This document shows positions 9,360-18,365 of a stretch of DNA of 64,000 nt, in pieces; within the stretch, counting starts at the first letter, position 1, and each line of letters begins with the position of its first letter. The DNA lies in NCBI RefSeq assembly GCF_006716485.1, contig NZ_VFPD01000002.1, positions 62,001 through 126,000 of the forward strand. The letters are read 5' to 3'. Position numbers and translations under genes: made by a program. Origin of the DNA: Chryseobacterium aquifrigidense. Lineage in GTDB: Bacteria; Bacteroidota; Bacteroidia; Flavobacteriales; Weeksellaceae. The notes below the pieces were generated by a model that saw only the letters and a list, made by a program, of their open reading frames with translations, was not told where the DNA came from and did no database searches.

Positions 9360-10061
9360 TTAGCCTTTTTTAAGTGTTTCTTTTAATCTGTTTAAAGCCT
9401 CTTCAGCTTTTGTATCGCTATTGTTGACGATGGCATCAATCTCTTCATCATTACTTTTTCCTGATTTTGAAAGATCAGAATAAGCTTCTGCAAGGGCTTC
9501 CTGCTGTACAACACGATCTTTCAGCTTTTCCAGCATACTAACTGTACTTCCGGTATCCATCTGGGTCATCTTCTGATTGATATCTTTGGTGGCTTCACTT
9601 ACCTGAACTCTTGCCTTCAGGGTTTTCAGTTCATTTTCCCACTTGGCAATACTTGATTTCAGATGATTGATATTTCCCTGCATTTTTTCACATTCATCAT
9701 ACAGCTTTTCGTGTTCTTTCTGAAGGTCTTTTGCATTTTCCAGTGAAGATGTCTGTCTTTTCAGGGCTTCTTTAGCAAGACGGTCTGCTTCTGCAGCTTC
9801 CACTTCACCATTTTCTGCTTTCTGAACAATCACTATGGCTTTGTTATAATAATCATTGGCAGTCTGCTGCTCTGTTTCTGCTTCATTCTTTTTGCGTATG
9901 GCAAGCGCTTTCAACTGGGCAAGTGCTTCTATACTTTTCGCCAGCTGTTCTTTCATTTCACGGATTCCCTGCTCCGTTAGGTTAATTGGGTCTTCAAAGC
10001 TATCAATCACAGAATGGATCTCTGCTTTTCCTATTGTTAACAATCTTTTAAAAATGTTCAT
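9360..10061 (-). CDS. PspA/IM30 (ESCRT-III-like) membrane-stress protein
   Basis: The 233-residue protein starts MNIFKRLLTIGKAEIHSVID, with an amphipathic N-terminal helix and the INLTEQGIREMKEQL segment typical of PspA/IM30. The rest (~25-230) is long heptad-rich helices with no beta structure, as expected for this ESCRT-III-related fold. Such proteins polymerise on damaged membranes and stop proton leakage. The gene follows the YbjN-like gene by 19 bp and precedes the YqiJ-like gene by 3 bp, so PspA and the flotillin system are made from one transcript. Confidence 0.93.
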   Translation of the reverse strand: MNIFKRLLTIGKAEIHSVIDSFEDPINLTEQGIREMKEQLAKSIEALAQLKALAIRKKNEAETEQQTANDYYNKAIVIVQKAENGEVEAAEADRLAKEALKRQTSSLENAKDLQKEHEKLYDECEKMQGNINHLKSSIAKWENELKTLKARVQVSEATKDINQKMTQMDTGSTVSMLEKLKDRVVQQEALAEAYSDLSKSGKSNDEEIDAIVNNSDTKAEEALNRLKETLKKG

Positions 10062-10080
10062 TTTAAATATCTTTTGTGAA

Positions 10081-10476
10081 TTACTTACTCATTTCAAGCA
10101 TTTCTGTTGTAAATTCCCCCACAAGGATTCCTAAAGAATTGATGGAAGCCATCACTTCGTTTTGTGCCATATTATCGGTTGGTAATGTATCTCTGAAAAT
10201 CACTCTTCTACCTGTTCCGTCCAGTACAAATGCTCCGTGAACAATGTCTCTGTTTTTCTGAAGGAGTCTCAGGAATATTTTCTCGGATGGGTTTTTGATT
10301 TCAAAAAGAAACTGTTCCATAATCAGAATAGAGTCTGATATTATAAGGATCATGTTTTTTATCCCGTTGGATTCTTTTTCAATGATTAAGATTCTCTGAG
10401 CTTCATCTTCCAACGTGATGTTAAACTCATAATCTAACAACCACTCTTTGACCGTTCTGAATATTTGATTTCTCAT
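10081..10476 (-). CDS. YbjN / Tir-chaperone-fold protein, first gene of the PspA-flotillin operon
   Basis: The protein is 131 residues, soluble, with an alpha/beta pattern: an amphipathic helix (IFRTVKEWLLDYEF), strands (RILIIEKE, NMILIISDSILIMEQFLFEI), then a helical C-terminus (VMASINSLGILVGEFTTEML). This resembles the YbjN/type III chaperone-like fold often annotated 'molecular chaperone Tir', and it takes the place that YjfI occupies before a PspA homologue in other bacteria. Exact family membership is uncertain. Its start is 34 bp downstream of a good promoter, so it leads the operon. Confidence 0.65.
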   Translation of the reverse strand: MRNQIFRTVKEWLLDYEFNITLEDEAQRILIIEKESNGIKNMILIISDSILIMEQFLFEIKNPSEKIFLRLLQKNRDIVHGAFVLDGTGRRVIFRDTLPTDNMAQNEVMASINSLGILVGEFTTEMLEMSK

Positions 10477-10510
10477 GATGGCTGGTTTAGTGTTTTATTT
10501 TTCGTCCACA

Positions 10511-10541
10511 CAAATATAAAATAAAAATCTCAAAATGCAAA
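10511..10541 (-). promoter_or_regulatory. Promoter of the PspA-flotillin-AAA operon
   Basis: On the minus strand TTTG (10538-10541), a 19-bp spacer, and TATATTTG (10511-10518) match the Bacteroidota housekeeping promoter. The ATG of the first gene is at 10476. The same 19-bp spacing is seen at the tRNA promoter in this window. The XRE regulator is transcribed away from the same interval. Confidence 0.75.
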
Positions 10542-10572
10542 TATTATTAGCAATTATTTATTTCAGATTCTC

Positions 10573-10580
10573 TATCTTTG
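10573..10580 (+). promoter_or_regulatory. -7 box of the XRE regulator gene
   Basis: TATCTTTG matches TAnnTTTG and lies 18 bp before the ATG at 10599. It overlaps the in-frame TTG at 10578, which therefore cannot be the start codon. The upstream -33 element is not clear. Confidence 0.6.
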
Positions 10581-10598
10581 CAAAAAAGATTAGACAAG

Positions 10599-11234
10599 AT
10601 GAGCTTCTTTGGAACTAATATTAAAAAAATAAGACAGGTTAAAGGACTGAGCCAAAAGGCTTTTGCCGATTTATTTGATTTAAACAGAGGAGTAATAAGC
10701 TCTTACGAAGAAGGGCGTGCTGAGCCTAAAATAGAAACTATATTAAAGGTCGCTAATCATTTTAATCTTAATCTTGATAAATTACTCACCGAAACCTTAC
10801 AGGTAAACCAGTTAGTAAGTGTTTCAGACATTGATCAGCTGATGCTTTTCCCGGAATTAGCCATTCAAAATAGTAAAGAAGCACAGCTCAACACAGAAAA
10901 AATCAGTCTCAACGAATCTGTTTTGCAAAAAATATTAGCATCCGTTGATCTGGTTTATGAATTTACCGCCGAAAAAGCTTTGCTTGCCCAGTATCAATAT
11001 GGTGATATTTTATTTCTTAATAAAGCGGATCTGAAAACAGAATCCAGCAACAGTCTTCTTATTTATCAAGACGAAACCCTTTCATATCTAACTGATAACA
11101 AAGAAACAAACAAACAAAACTCTGATTATTATAAAATTGTTGGATACGTTTCTATGCGTGAGAAAAATATTTTTGCCAGCATTTTCGAAAGACTGGAAAA
11201 TCTTGAAAAGAAAGCCGGGAGCAAAATAAAATAA
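10599..11234 (+). CDS. XRE-family regulator with S24-like C-terminal part, divergent from the PspA operon
   Basis: A 211-residue protein from the ATG at 10599 (MSFFGTNIKKIRQVKGLSQK). Residues ~5-62 are an XRE/Cro helix-turn-helix (LSQKAFADLFDLNRGVISSYEEG). A linker leads to a C-terminal beta domain (AQYQYGDILFLNKADL..YKIVGYVSMREKN) that resembles the LexA/CI S24 fold, but no Ser-Lys catalytic pair is evident, so it is probably a ligand- or dimer-forming domain. An in-frame TTG at 10578 lies inside the -7 box and is rejected as start. Divergence from the YbjN-PspA operon makes it a candidate regulator of that operon, although such XRE genes are common and the link is positional only. Confidence 0.8.
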   Translation: MSFFGTNIKKIRQVKGLSQKAFADLFDLNRGVISSYEEGRAEPKIETILKVANHFNLNLDKLLTETLQVNQLVSVSDIDQLMLFPELAIQNSKEAQLNTEKISLNESVLQKILASVDLVYEFTAEKALLAQYQYGDILFLNKADLKTESSNSLLIYQDETLSYLTDNKETNKQNSDYYKIVGYVSMREKNIFASIFERLENLEKKAGSKIK

Positions 11235-11308
11235 AGAGGTGCATGGCCGCATTATTACAATAAAAAATCAAAATTATTCCTTTTTCTTTTCATTGCAAAA
11301 ATGCAAAA

Positions 11309-11326
11309 ACTAAACTTTTGTGTAGT
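11309..11326 (+). promoter_or_regulatory. Palindromic activator-site candidate upstream of the ThiF-like gene
   Basis: ACTAAACTTTTGTGTAGT: arms ACTAAAC / GTGTAGT with a 4-bp centre, one mismatch from the perfect palindrome ACTACACTTTGGTGTAGT at 23557-23574. Its inner edge is 21 bp from the -7 box at 11348, the same distance as at the transport operon (23519-23536 to 23490-23497). Confidence 0.65.
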
Positions 11327-11347
11327 AGGAGTTCTCCCCCATACCTA

Positions 11348-11355
11348 TATTTTTG
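11348..11355 (+). promoter_or_regulatory. -7 box of the ThiF-like gene
   Basis: TATTTTTG fits TAnnTTTG and lies 15 bp before the ATG at 11371. No good -33 TTTG is present at the normal distance, which fits a promoter needing an activator bound at the palindrome 11309-11326. Confidence 0.55.
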
Positions 11356-11370
11356 TCTAAAATATAAATA

Positions 11371-12117
11371 ATGGAAGAGCAATACTCCCGAAACAGGCTA
11401 TATGTAAAAGAAGAGGAGCAGAAGATTATCAAAGATTTTTCTATATTACTTGCCGGATGCGGTATTGGAAGTAATATAGCAGAATGTGCCTTACGTTTTG
11501 GTTTTGAAAACATTACACTCGTGGATGGCGACACCATTGAATTATCTAATCTGAACAGGCAGAATTATACCTACCAGGATATTTCTTCTTATAAAGCAGA
11601 AACTTTGTATCACCGATTGAAAAGCATTAATCCGAATGCCAATATCCGTTTTCACAGTGAGTTTATTACTAAAGACAATGCAGAAGAAATCATCGGAGAC
11701 CATCATATTGCTATCAATGCGCTGGATTTTTCCACGGAAATTCCAATTATTTTCGACAAGATGTGTCAGGAAAAAAATATCCCTGTTCTACATCCTTATA
11801 ATCTGGGCTGGGGAGCATTGGTGATGGTCATCAGCGAAAGTATGGGATTAGAATCTTTGCAGAAAGATGAAGAAGTCTTTAATGAATTAAATGTTGTTCA
11901 GTACGTATCCAGCCATATGAGATACTGGGGAAATCCTCAGCAGTGGCTTGAAGATATTGTAGAAAGCTATATTAAAGAAAACAAACAGCTTCCTCCTCCG
12001 CAATTATCAATCGCTTCATTTCTTGCAGCAGCAAGTTGTGTAAAAATTGCTTTCAATATTGCAACAAATCAACCTGTAAAAAAGTTCCCGGAATTTTATT
12101 TAACAACTGTCAATTAA
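11371..12117 (+). CDS. ThiF/HesA/MoeB-like E1 adenylyltransferase in the RiPP locus
   Basis: A 248-residue Rossmann-type protein. The nucleotide loop is LLAGCGIGSNIAE (~28-40), followed by DGDTIELSNLNRQNY (~51-65), the D-x-D-x-I-x-x-S-N-L-N-R-Q signature of E1-like enzymes that adenylate a C-terminal carboxylate. A conserved Asp segment (NALDF, ~112) also fits. No CxxC zinc pair and no obvious thioester cysteine are seen in the C-terminal half. In RiPP pathways E1-like proteins act in heterocyclisation, thiocarboxylate or amide chemistry; here the partner is unknown. It is convergent with the transport operon (5 bp between stops) but shares its upstream palindrome, so it is probably induced together with it. 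Confidence 0.85.
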   Translation: MEEQYSRNRLYVKEEEQKIIKDFSILLAGCGIGSNIAECALRFGFENITLVDGDTIELSNLNRQNYTYQDISSYKAETLYHRLKSINPNANIRFHSEFITKDNAEEIIGDHHIAINALDFSTEIPIIFDKMCQEKNIPVLHPYNLGWGALVMVISESMGLESLQKDEEVFNELNVVQYVSSHMRYWGNPQQWLEDIVESYIKENKQLPPPQLSIASFLAAASCVKIAFNIATNQPVKKFPEFYLTTVN

Positions 12118-12121
12118 CCAA

Positions 12122-13216
12122 TTAGCAGCTATACGCAACCTTTTCATTATACTTTATCATTAGCATGTAGCCTCCTCTTTTGGAGGCTATATCGCTAAGG
12201 TCGGTTTCGCAAAGGGTTTCGACCCTTGCTATCTGATCTTGTACTGATTTTATACTACCGAGTTCATCATCAAACCATGCAATCGTTTCAATAGCATTTC
12301 TGATAATTGCAGTTAGATCCTGAAAACTATTTCCGGAAATATCAATATGATCAATGTAGTTTTGCAGTCTTCCTCCTTGCCTGTATTGAGGATAATTTTC
12401 CAGTCCCATAAATGCAAGCATCCATTCTCTGTGATACTTTCCTAATGTTTTGGTTATCCCGATATAATCTGCAATAAGCTCATCATGAAGGTTATTGGAA
12501 GCACAGCCATATCTCTTTAAGGTATACAGATGAGTACATTCATGCTCAAGTCTTATAGAGCAGGAATATGCTTTCCATTCATTTTCAGAAAGCCCAAGAT
12601 CTGCTGCCTGGATATTACTGTAAGGTTTTGTGCTTACAACTATTATCTTGTCTTTGTAAAGCTCCGGATTGGGTAAAATATTTCTGGAAAACTCATTATT
12701 CCAGCTGTTTGAAGGGCAATTTTCCATCCATTCTTTTTTTAAAGAATGAATTCTTGCCCAGTTATTGATCCCATTGGCAAGAAATGCTCCCATAGACGCA
12801 GGAACCGGCGTTGGATTATTTTTATAGAGAAGGCTTTGTGCTATAACAACAAAATCCTGGCTGTCGTTTATTGAAATTACCGGAATAGTTCCTGAAATGT
12901 CTCTGTGCAGCTCAATTGATATCCCATCAGGATTATTCAAGAGCAAATGTGACTGCAAATTTTTAAAAGCATCTTTTCCTTTCAAAACAGCATTGATATA
13001 ATCTTCTGTTTTATTTATTTCCGTCTCTATCGGAAAGTATAGTTGAGGATAAAAGTCTTTTAAGATCTGAAAATGGGACGCTTCTGTTTTTTGAAGATAA
13101 TATTTCCAGAATTCCACACATGAACTTTCTTCAGAATCTACTGTTCTCAATCTCTCTGAAGAAAATTTATTTTGCAGATAGGTTTCAAGTTTTTCTATAT
13201 TTTTAAGTACAGACAT
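12122..13216 (-). CDS. HExxH-motif protein, last gene of the NHLP transport operon
   Basis: From the ATG at 13216 this encodes 364 residues; a longer TTG reading from 13276 would overlap the ABC gene by 44 bp and is less likely. The key feature is LEHECTHLYTLKRYG (~237-251), an H-E-C-T-H zinc-protease type motif, followed about 15 residues later by DELIADYIGITK, whose Glu/Asp could supply the third metal ligand. No signal peptide or membrane segment is present, so it should act in the cytoplasm. It starts 16 bp after the ABC transporter stop. It may be a peptidase acting on precursor or leader peptide, but I do not recognise a named family and the role is inferred from motif and context. Confidence 0.7.
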   Translation of the reverse strand: MSVLKNIEKLETYLQNKFSSERLRTVDSEESSCVEFWKYYLQKTEASHFQILKDFYPQLYFPIETEINKTEDYINAVLKGKDAFKNLQSHLLLNNPDGISIELHRDISGTIPVISINDSQDFVVIAQSLLYKNNPTPVPASMGAFLANGINNWARIHSLKKEWMENCPSNSWNNEFSRNILPNPELYKDKIIVVSTKPYSNIQAADLGLSENEWKAYSCSIRLEHECTHLYTLKRYGCASNNLHDELIADYIGITKTLGKYHREWMLAFMGLENYPQYRQGGRLQNYIDHIDISGNSFQDLTAIIRNAIETIAWFDDELGSIKSVQDQIARVETLCETDLSDIASKRGGYMLMIKYNEKVAYSC

Positions 13217-13232
13217 ATATTCTATTTGAGCT

Positions 13233-16145
13233 TTAAGCGATCTGCCTTTTTGCCAATTGAGAGAAAAGTCCTTCAAGCTCCATCAGCTCATCATAGGTTC
13301 CGGTTTCAACAATCGTTCCTTTATCCATTACATAAATACGGTCTGCATTTTTAATCGTACTTAATCTGTGGGCGATGATAATACGGGTTGCCTGAAGTTT
13401 ATCAAGACTTTCTGAGACAATATTCTGGGTTCTGTTATCCAGTGCACTGGTAGCTTCATCCATAAATAACAATCTTGGCTTATGAACAATTGCTCTCGCA
13501 ATCATAAGACGTTGTCTTTGTCCTCCTGAGAATGTTCCTGCTCCTTCACTTACAACGGTATGCATTTCCATAGGCATTTTTTTGATGTCTTCTTCCATGC
13601 CAGCCATTCGTGCTGCTTCCCAGGCATCATCTAACGTTAATTCTGAATTTCCTACAATGTTTTGATAGATACTTCCGGACATTAAAGATCCATTTTGTAA
13701 TACGACACCGATCTGCCTTCTAACCAATTCTTTATTCATTGAATCAAAAGAATCGCCATCAAAATAAATAGATCCCAGTTCAGGATACTCAAAGCCTAAA
13801 AGCAATCTCATAATGGTAGATTTACCTGAGCCTGAAGCGCCTACAAAGGCAACCATTTCACCTGGTTTAATTTTAAAAGTAACATTATTCAGGACCAGTG
13901 GCTGATCTTGATTATATCTGAAGGAAACGGAATTCATTTCTATATCTCCGGCCAGTTCTCCCGGATCCACACTTTGTTCTGCAGATTCTGTTTCTTCTTC
14001 CAAAATAGGTTTTACTCTTTCATACAGAGTAACAACATTGAGAGAGGTTATTAAGGCCATGCTCAGCTTCAGGCTGTCATTCAGGAACTGATTAAATGCT
14101 GTAATGAATGCCATAAACGCTCCTACTGTTAACATCGCAGTTGCGGTATCAGAATTAAGCACTGTATAATACAAGAAAGAGAAAAAGAAAATGCTGGTAA
14201 GAAGCGGATAAGAGGCGTTAAATGTTTCCACAAAGTTCTGATAGCTTCCTGAAACAAAACCTAATTTTTTAAGCTTGGAAAACTTATCTGCCCAAAGAGC
14301 GAAAACTCTTTTTTCTCCTCCTGTTATTCTAATTTTAGAGATACCAGATAAAAACTCAAACAGAAAGCCTTGTATTTCTCCCTGATATTTGGAAACTTCT
14401 CTATCATATTTCAATTTCAAGCAGCCAATAGTAATCATAAAAACAACAGCAATAAGGCCTAATATTACACCTATCACCGCTAGTTTTGAATCATAATAAA
14501 AGAGAAGCGCAAGGTTCACAAAAGAAAATGCCCCACTCAATACTGCTGTCATCAATGTGCTTGAAACAATCTGACGGATTGCATTGATGCTTAAAACTCT
14601 GTTGGTAAGATCTCCTGCACTAAACTTTTTGTAAAATGTAACAGGCAACCTCAGCATGTGGTCCATAACACCTGCTTGTAAATTAATACTGGATTTGGTT
14701 TCCAGTCTTTGCTGCAGAACTCCTTTAGCCAGATTTAATCCAGCTGTTATCATGGCCATCATAATCATAATGGAAAAGATTTCGACATGAAGAGATCTGT
14801 CTGCTGTAGGAATGACATCATCATACATCATTCCAGATAAGATGGGTACTAATAAACCCATCATACTTCCCGCTAAGGCAGCAAAAATTAATAATTTGGC
14901 ATCTTTTCTGACTCCTTTTGTAGCGAAACGGGCTACTTTCTTTATAGAATTCATTTTTCCGTCAAATCCAGAGAAGAACATATAGCCAATTGGCTCTAAT
15001 GTTTCGGCAATCTCATTATTAACGGTGGATTCTATACCTGTAGATAAGTTTTTTATAATATAGCTGTTGGATGTTGCCTGCAATAAAGCTACCGGTGTTT
15101 TATCTTTTTTAGTAAATGCTAACAGATGTCCGTTTTCATCTTTCCACCAGGTTCCCCTCAGGATAATTTTCCTTATTCTTATTTTAGAACTTTTGGCTAT
15201 GGCATATAATTGATTCGTAACACTATTTTCGTAAGATTCTATATGTTTGGGCTCATCCATTTTAAATCCGGACTGCTCTCCGATTAACCGACAGGTAGAA
15301 AAAAGAATATTTTTTTTATTAAATAGGGTTGAATTCTGGATGTGAACCTGTTCATCATTACCTGCTACTATAGACCTTATTTTCTGCAATGTAGCCCTGA
15401 TTCCCTCTTCTTCTATTAAAAGTTTTTCATGAAAATGTTTACTTTCTTCCTGTTTCTGAGTCTCTATAATGGTATTAAGCTGGTTGTAAAAATGTTCTTC
15501 CAGTTTTGTTAATGAAAGCAAAAAATAAATTTCATCCTGAAGGACTTCTCTTGTACTTAATACCTTTACTTCAGCATCATCACTTAGCGCTTTGACCCAC
15601 AGTTTATTAGACACCGGAGTAAGAAATCCCGGAAGTTTATCATAACTGATATTTGTACTTTCTGCATATATGTTTACTTCGCCTTTCAAAATATGGATCC
15701 AATTAATTCCACTTGACGGGAAGGCAACACTATTTTTTTCTAATGGAGTTATTTTATAATCATCCAATGCCTTGTAAACTCTGGGGCTATTGCTGTTGCA
15801 TACGATAGAAGTTGTTTTTGAGATCCACCTGTTCATCATATTCTTTAAAAAGAAATGATCCATCTCCAGTAGGTTGCTTTTATCAATAGGCAGCAGCCTG
15901 GCATCATTTGAAAAGGCAATAAGCCTTGTGTTATTTTCAATATTGCTTTCTGTTAACAAGCTGAATATTATTTCTCCTTTCTGCACTGTGTAAAAGTGCT
16001 TTAACGGGATAAGATAATTCCCCTCTTCATCAACTTTAGTATAGAATACATTTACCTCACCGGAAAGTACCATCCAAAATTTGTTGATATCATTCAGGGT
16101 AAAAGGGTTTTCAACATTTATATATATCTTTTCTTTTACGGGCAT
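13233..16145 (-). CDS. NHLP-type export ABC transporter, permease/ATPase subunit without peptidase
   Basis: A 970-residue half-transporter. Residues ~1-400 are soluble, with two beta-rich cupin/CNB-like stretches (FWMVLSGEVNVFY and WIHILKGEVNIYA). The membrane domain (~425-700) has six helices, followed by an ATPase with Walker A VGASGSGKST, signature TFSGGQRQR and Walker B LLFMDEATSALD. A long N-terminal sensor-like region in place of the C39 peptidase is typical of the second ABC subunit of NHLP bacteriocin export systems. It probably forms a heterodimer with the C39-bearing subunit encoded 11 bp upstream. Confidence 0.92.
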   Translation of the reverse strand: MPVKEKIYINVENPFTLNDINKFWMVLSGEVNVFYTKVDEEGNYLIPLKHFYTVQKGEIIFSLLTESNIENNTRLIAFSNDARLLPIDKSNLLEMDHFFLKNMMNRWISKTTSIVCNSNSPRVYKALDDYKITPLEKNSVAFPSSGINWIHILKGEVNIYAESTNISYDKLPGFLTPVSNKLWVKALSDDAEVKVLSTREVLQDEIYFLLSLTKLEEHFYNQLNTIIETQKQEESKHFHEKLLIEEEGIRATLQKIRSIVAGNDEQVHIQNSTLFNKKNILFSTCRLIGEQSGFKMDEPKHIESYENSVTNQLYAIAKSSKIRIRKIILRGTWWKDENGHLLAFTKKDKTPVALLQATSNSYIIKNLSTGIESTVNNEIAETLEPIGYMFFSGFDGKMNSIKKVARFATKGVRKDAKLLIFAALAGSMMGLLVPILSGMMYDDVIPTADRSLHVEIFSIMIMMAMITAGLNLAKGVLQQRLETKSSINLQAGVMDHMLRLPVTFYKKFSAGDLTNRVLSINAIRQIVSSTLMTAVLSGAFSFVNLALLFYYDSKLAVIGVILGLIAVVFMITIGCLKLKYDREVSKYQGEIQGFLFEFLSGISKIRITGGEKRVFALWADKFSKLKKLGFVSGSYQNFVETFNASYPLLTSIFFFSFLYYTVLNSDTATAMLTVGAFMAFITAFNQFLNDSLKLSMALITSLNVVTLYERVKPILEEETESAEQSVDPGELAGDIEMNSVSFRYNQDQPLVLNNVTFKIKPGEMVAFVGASGSGKSTIMRLLLGFEYPELGSIYFDGDSFDSMNKELVRRQIGVVLQNGSLMSGSIYQNIVGNSELTLDDAWEAARMAGMEEDIKKMPMEMHTVVSEGAGTFSGGQRQRLMIARAIVHKPRLLFMDEATSALDNRTQNIVSESLDKLQATRIIIAHRLSTIKNADRIYVMDKGTIVETGTYDELMELEGLFSQLAKRQIA

Positions 16146-16156
16146 GGTATTAGATT

Positions 16157-18349
16157 TTATTTCGTTTCAATTAATTTGGAGTAAGCACCATTTCGTTTCA
16201 TCAGTTCATGGTGTGTTCCTCTTTCTACTATTTTTCCATATTCCATTACGATAATCTCATCACAATCAATAATTGTACTCAGCCTGTGAGCCACAATCAG
16301 ACAGGTACACCCTCTTTTTTTAATATTATCCATAACGACTTTTTCTGCTGTAGGATCTAAAGCGCTGGTGGCTTCATCCATTATCAGAATTGAGGGATTG
16401 GTAGCCAGGGCTCTTGCAATTTCCAAACGTTGTCTCTGTCCGCCACTAAAGTTGGATCCTCCTTCTAAAACAGAGCTGTCATAAGCATCACTTCTGGATG
16501 CAATTACATCATGAATAGCGGCATCTCTGGCAGATTGAATAATACTTTTATCAGATATTGTGGTATCCCAAAAAGAAATATTTTCTTTGATTGTCCCATT
16601 GAAAATGAGGACGTCCTGATCTATTACCGCTAATGATTCTGTAATAATATTTCTTGGTATTTCTTCTTTATTTTTTCCATCAAGCAAAATTTCGCCTGTC
16701 CAGGGTTTATGTAATCCGGATGCTATTTTAGCAACTGTTGATTTTCCGCTTCCTGATCCTCCCACCAGGGCAACTCTGTTTCCGGGCTTTAACTTTAAGT
16801 TGAAATTCTCTATAAGAGCGGGTAATGTTGTATTATAACCAAAGGTGACATTTTTCATTTCAAAATATCCCACCAGCTTATTGTCCATTTCAGTTTTAAC
16901 TACAGGTGTTCCACCATGAACTTCTTTAAACTGATCATCCACTTCATAATTGATAACATCATCTATTCTGTTCATATCACTTTCTGTTTCGTGCAGCATT
17001 GCTCCTACAGAAATCAACTGATTAACCGGTGAGATAAAATTGCTCATCAGGTAGGTGAAAGCTACCAATGCACCAAGAGTCATCTCTCCGTCCATAATCC
17101 TTAATGCTCCTACTCCTAAAATTAATGTAGTGGTAAGGGAGGTAACAAGCGGAGGAATTGCATTAAGCCTGATAGTCAGCCATCCAAGTTCTTGCTGTGC
17201 ATTCATTACTTTTGCAAGATATCCTACCCAATTGGTAAAAAAATCATTTTCTCTTCCGGATGCTTTCAGGGTTTCGATCATACTGATTCCAGATGTTGTA
17301 GTTCCCAGCAGCTTACCATTTTCATTACTCAGACGTCTGTTACCATCTTTTCTTGCGGTAGAAACATATCTTAACACCAATACATTGATTCCTGCCATAA
17401 AAATCCCTATCAGAGTTAAGGGAATATCATAGGAAAACATCAAAAAGGCATAAAAAATAACTACAATTACATTCAGTGCGGCATTGGCAAGATCTCCACT
17501 TAATAATTTGGCAACTTTATCATTAAGAGAAACTCTATTCCCAATTTCTCCGCTATAACGTTGGGTAAAAAAGACGATTGGTAAATGAAATACATGCCAC
17601 AAAAATTTGCTGGAAGTGGTAAGGGCGAGCTTTGTTTCCAACTTCAAAAGATAATATTGCTGGATATATACCAATACAGAGTTCACTATTAAAACACCTC
17701 CCATAATAAGAAGTAATGGCATCACAAATCCTGAATATCCATTAATCAAATATTTATCTATAAATATTTTGATAAAAGATGGGATAACCAACCCTGGAAT
17801 CACCAGGAATAGGCTGGCTAGTATAAGATAGATAATACTCAGCTTAGAATTGGATATTCTGGCTGCTAAAGAAGACATTAATCCTCTTTTTTCGTTTCCT
17901 TTTTCAAATTTTTCACCTGGATTAAAGGTAAGTACTACCCCTGTATAAGCTTCATCAAACTCATCATGCGTGACCTGATATCTTCCTTGTGCCGGATCAC
18001 TTAAATATACTTTTTTCTTTGTAAACCCTTCTAAAACCAAAAAGTGGTTGAAATTCCAAAAGATAATAGAAGGGGTCTGAATTTGCATTAATTTCTCAAT
18101 GGATTTTGAATATCCTTTTGCTTCAAGCCCGAATTCTTTGGCTGCTTTGATAATATTGGTTGCTTTTAATCCGTCTCGGGATACTCCGCAGGCAATTCTT
18201 AATTTTTCCAGTGGAACAAATTTACCATGATGTCCTAAAATAATACTTAATGCCGCAGCTCCGCACTCTACACTTTCCATCTGCAAAACTGTAGGAACTT
18301 TTACGGGCTTTGCCAGTTTTCCTATCACAAAATTTGTATTCTTTTCCAT
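16157..18349 (-). CDS. NHLP-type peptidase-containing ABC transporter (C39 PCAT)
   Basis: From ATG 18349 this encodes 730 residues; a TTG at 18379 would overlap the HlyD gene and is rejected. Residues 1-150 are a C39 peptidase with Cys29 (ESVECGAAAL), His102 (NFNHFLVLEG) and Asp118 (YLSDPAQG), so the protease looks active and should cut leaders after Gly-Gly. Six membrane helices (~180-460) and an ATPase follow (Walker A VGGSGSGKST, FSGGQRQR, ILIMDEATSALD). It couples leader removal to export. The matching substrates are the Gly-Gly precursors at 27211, 27647, 29235 and 32258. Confidence 0.95.
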   Translation of the reverse strand: MEKNTNFVIGKLAKPVKVPTVLQMESVECGAAALSIILGHHGKFVPLEKLRIACGVSRDGLKATNIIKAAKEFGLEAKGYSKSIEKLMQIQTPSIIFWNFNHFLVLEGFTKKKVYLSDPAQGRYQVTHDEFDEAYTGVVLTFNPGEKFEKGNEKRGLMSSLAARISNSKLSIIYLILASLFLVIPGLVIPSFIKIFIDKYLINGYSGFVMPLLLIMGGVLIVNSVLVYIQQYYLLKLETKLALTTSSKFLWHVFHLPIVFFTQRYSGEIGNRVSLNDKVAKLLSGDLANAALNVIVVIFYAFLMFSYDIPLTLIGIFMAGINVLVLRYVSTARKDGNRRLSNENGKLLGTTTSGISMIETLKASGRENDFFTNWVGYLAKVMNAQQELGWLTIRLNAIPPLVTSLTTTLILGVGALRIMDGEMTLGALVAFTYLMSNFISPVNQLISVGAMLHETESDMNRIDDVINYEVDDQFKEVHGGTPVVKTEMDNKLVGYFEMKNVTFGYNTTLPALIENFNLKLKPGNRVALVGGSGSGKSTVAKIASGLHKPWTGEILLDGKNKEEIPRNIITESLAVIDQDVLIFNGTIKENISFWDTTISDKSIIQSARDAAIHDVIASRSDAYDSSVLEGGSNFSGGQRQRLEIARALATNPSILIMDEATSALDPTAEKVVMDNIKKRGCTCLIVAHRLSTIIDCDEIIVMEYGKIVERGTHHELMKRNGAYSKLIETK

Positions 18350-18365
18350 CCGTAAAACTCGATTA

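Noticed and set aside
13217..13276. TTG start of the HExxH gene overlapping the ABC gene
   Set aside because: An ATG at 13216 lies 16 bp after the ABC stop and fits the spacing of the rest of the operon.
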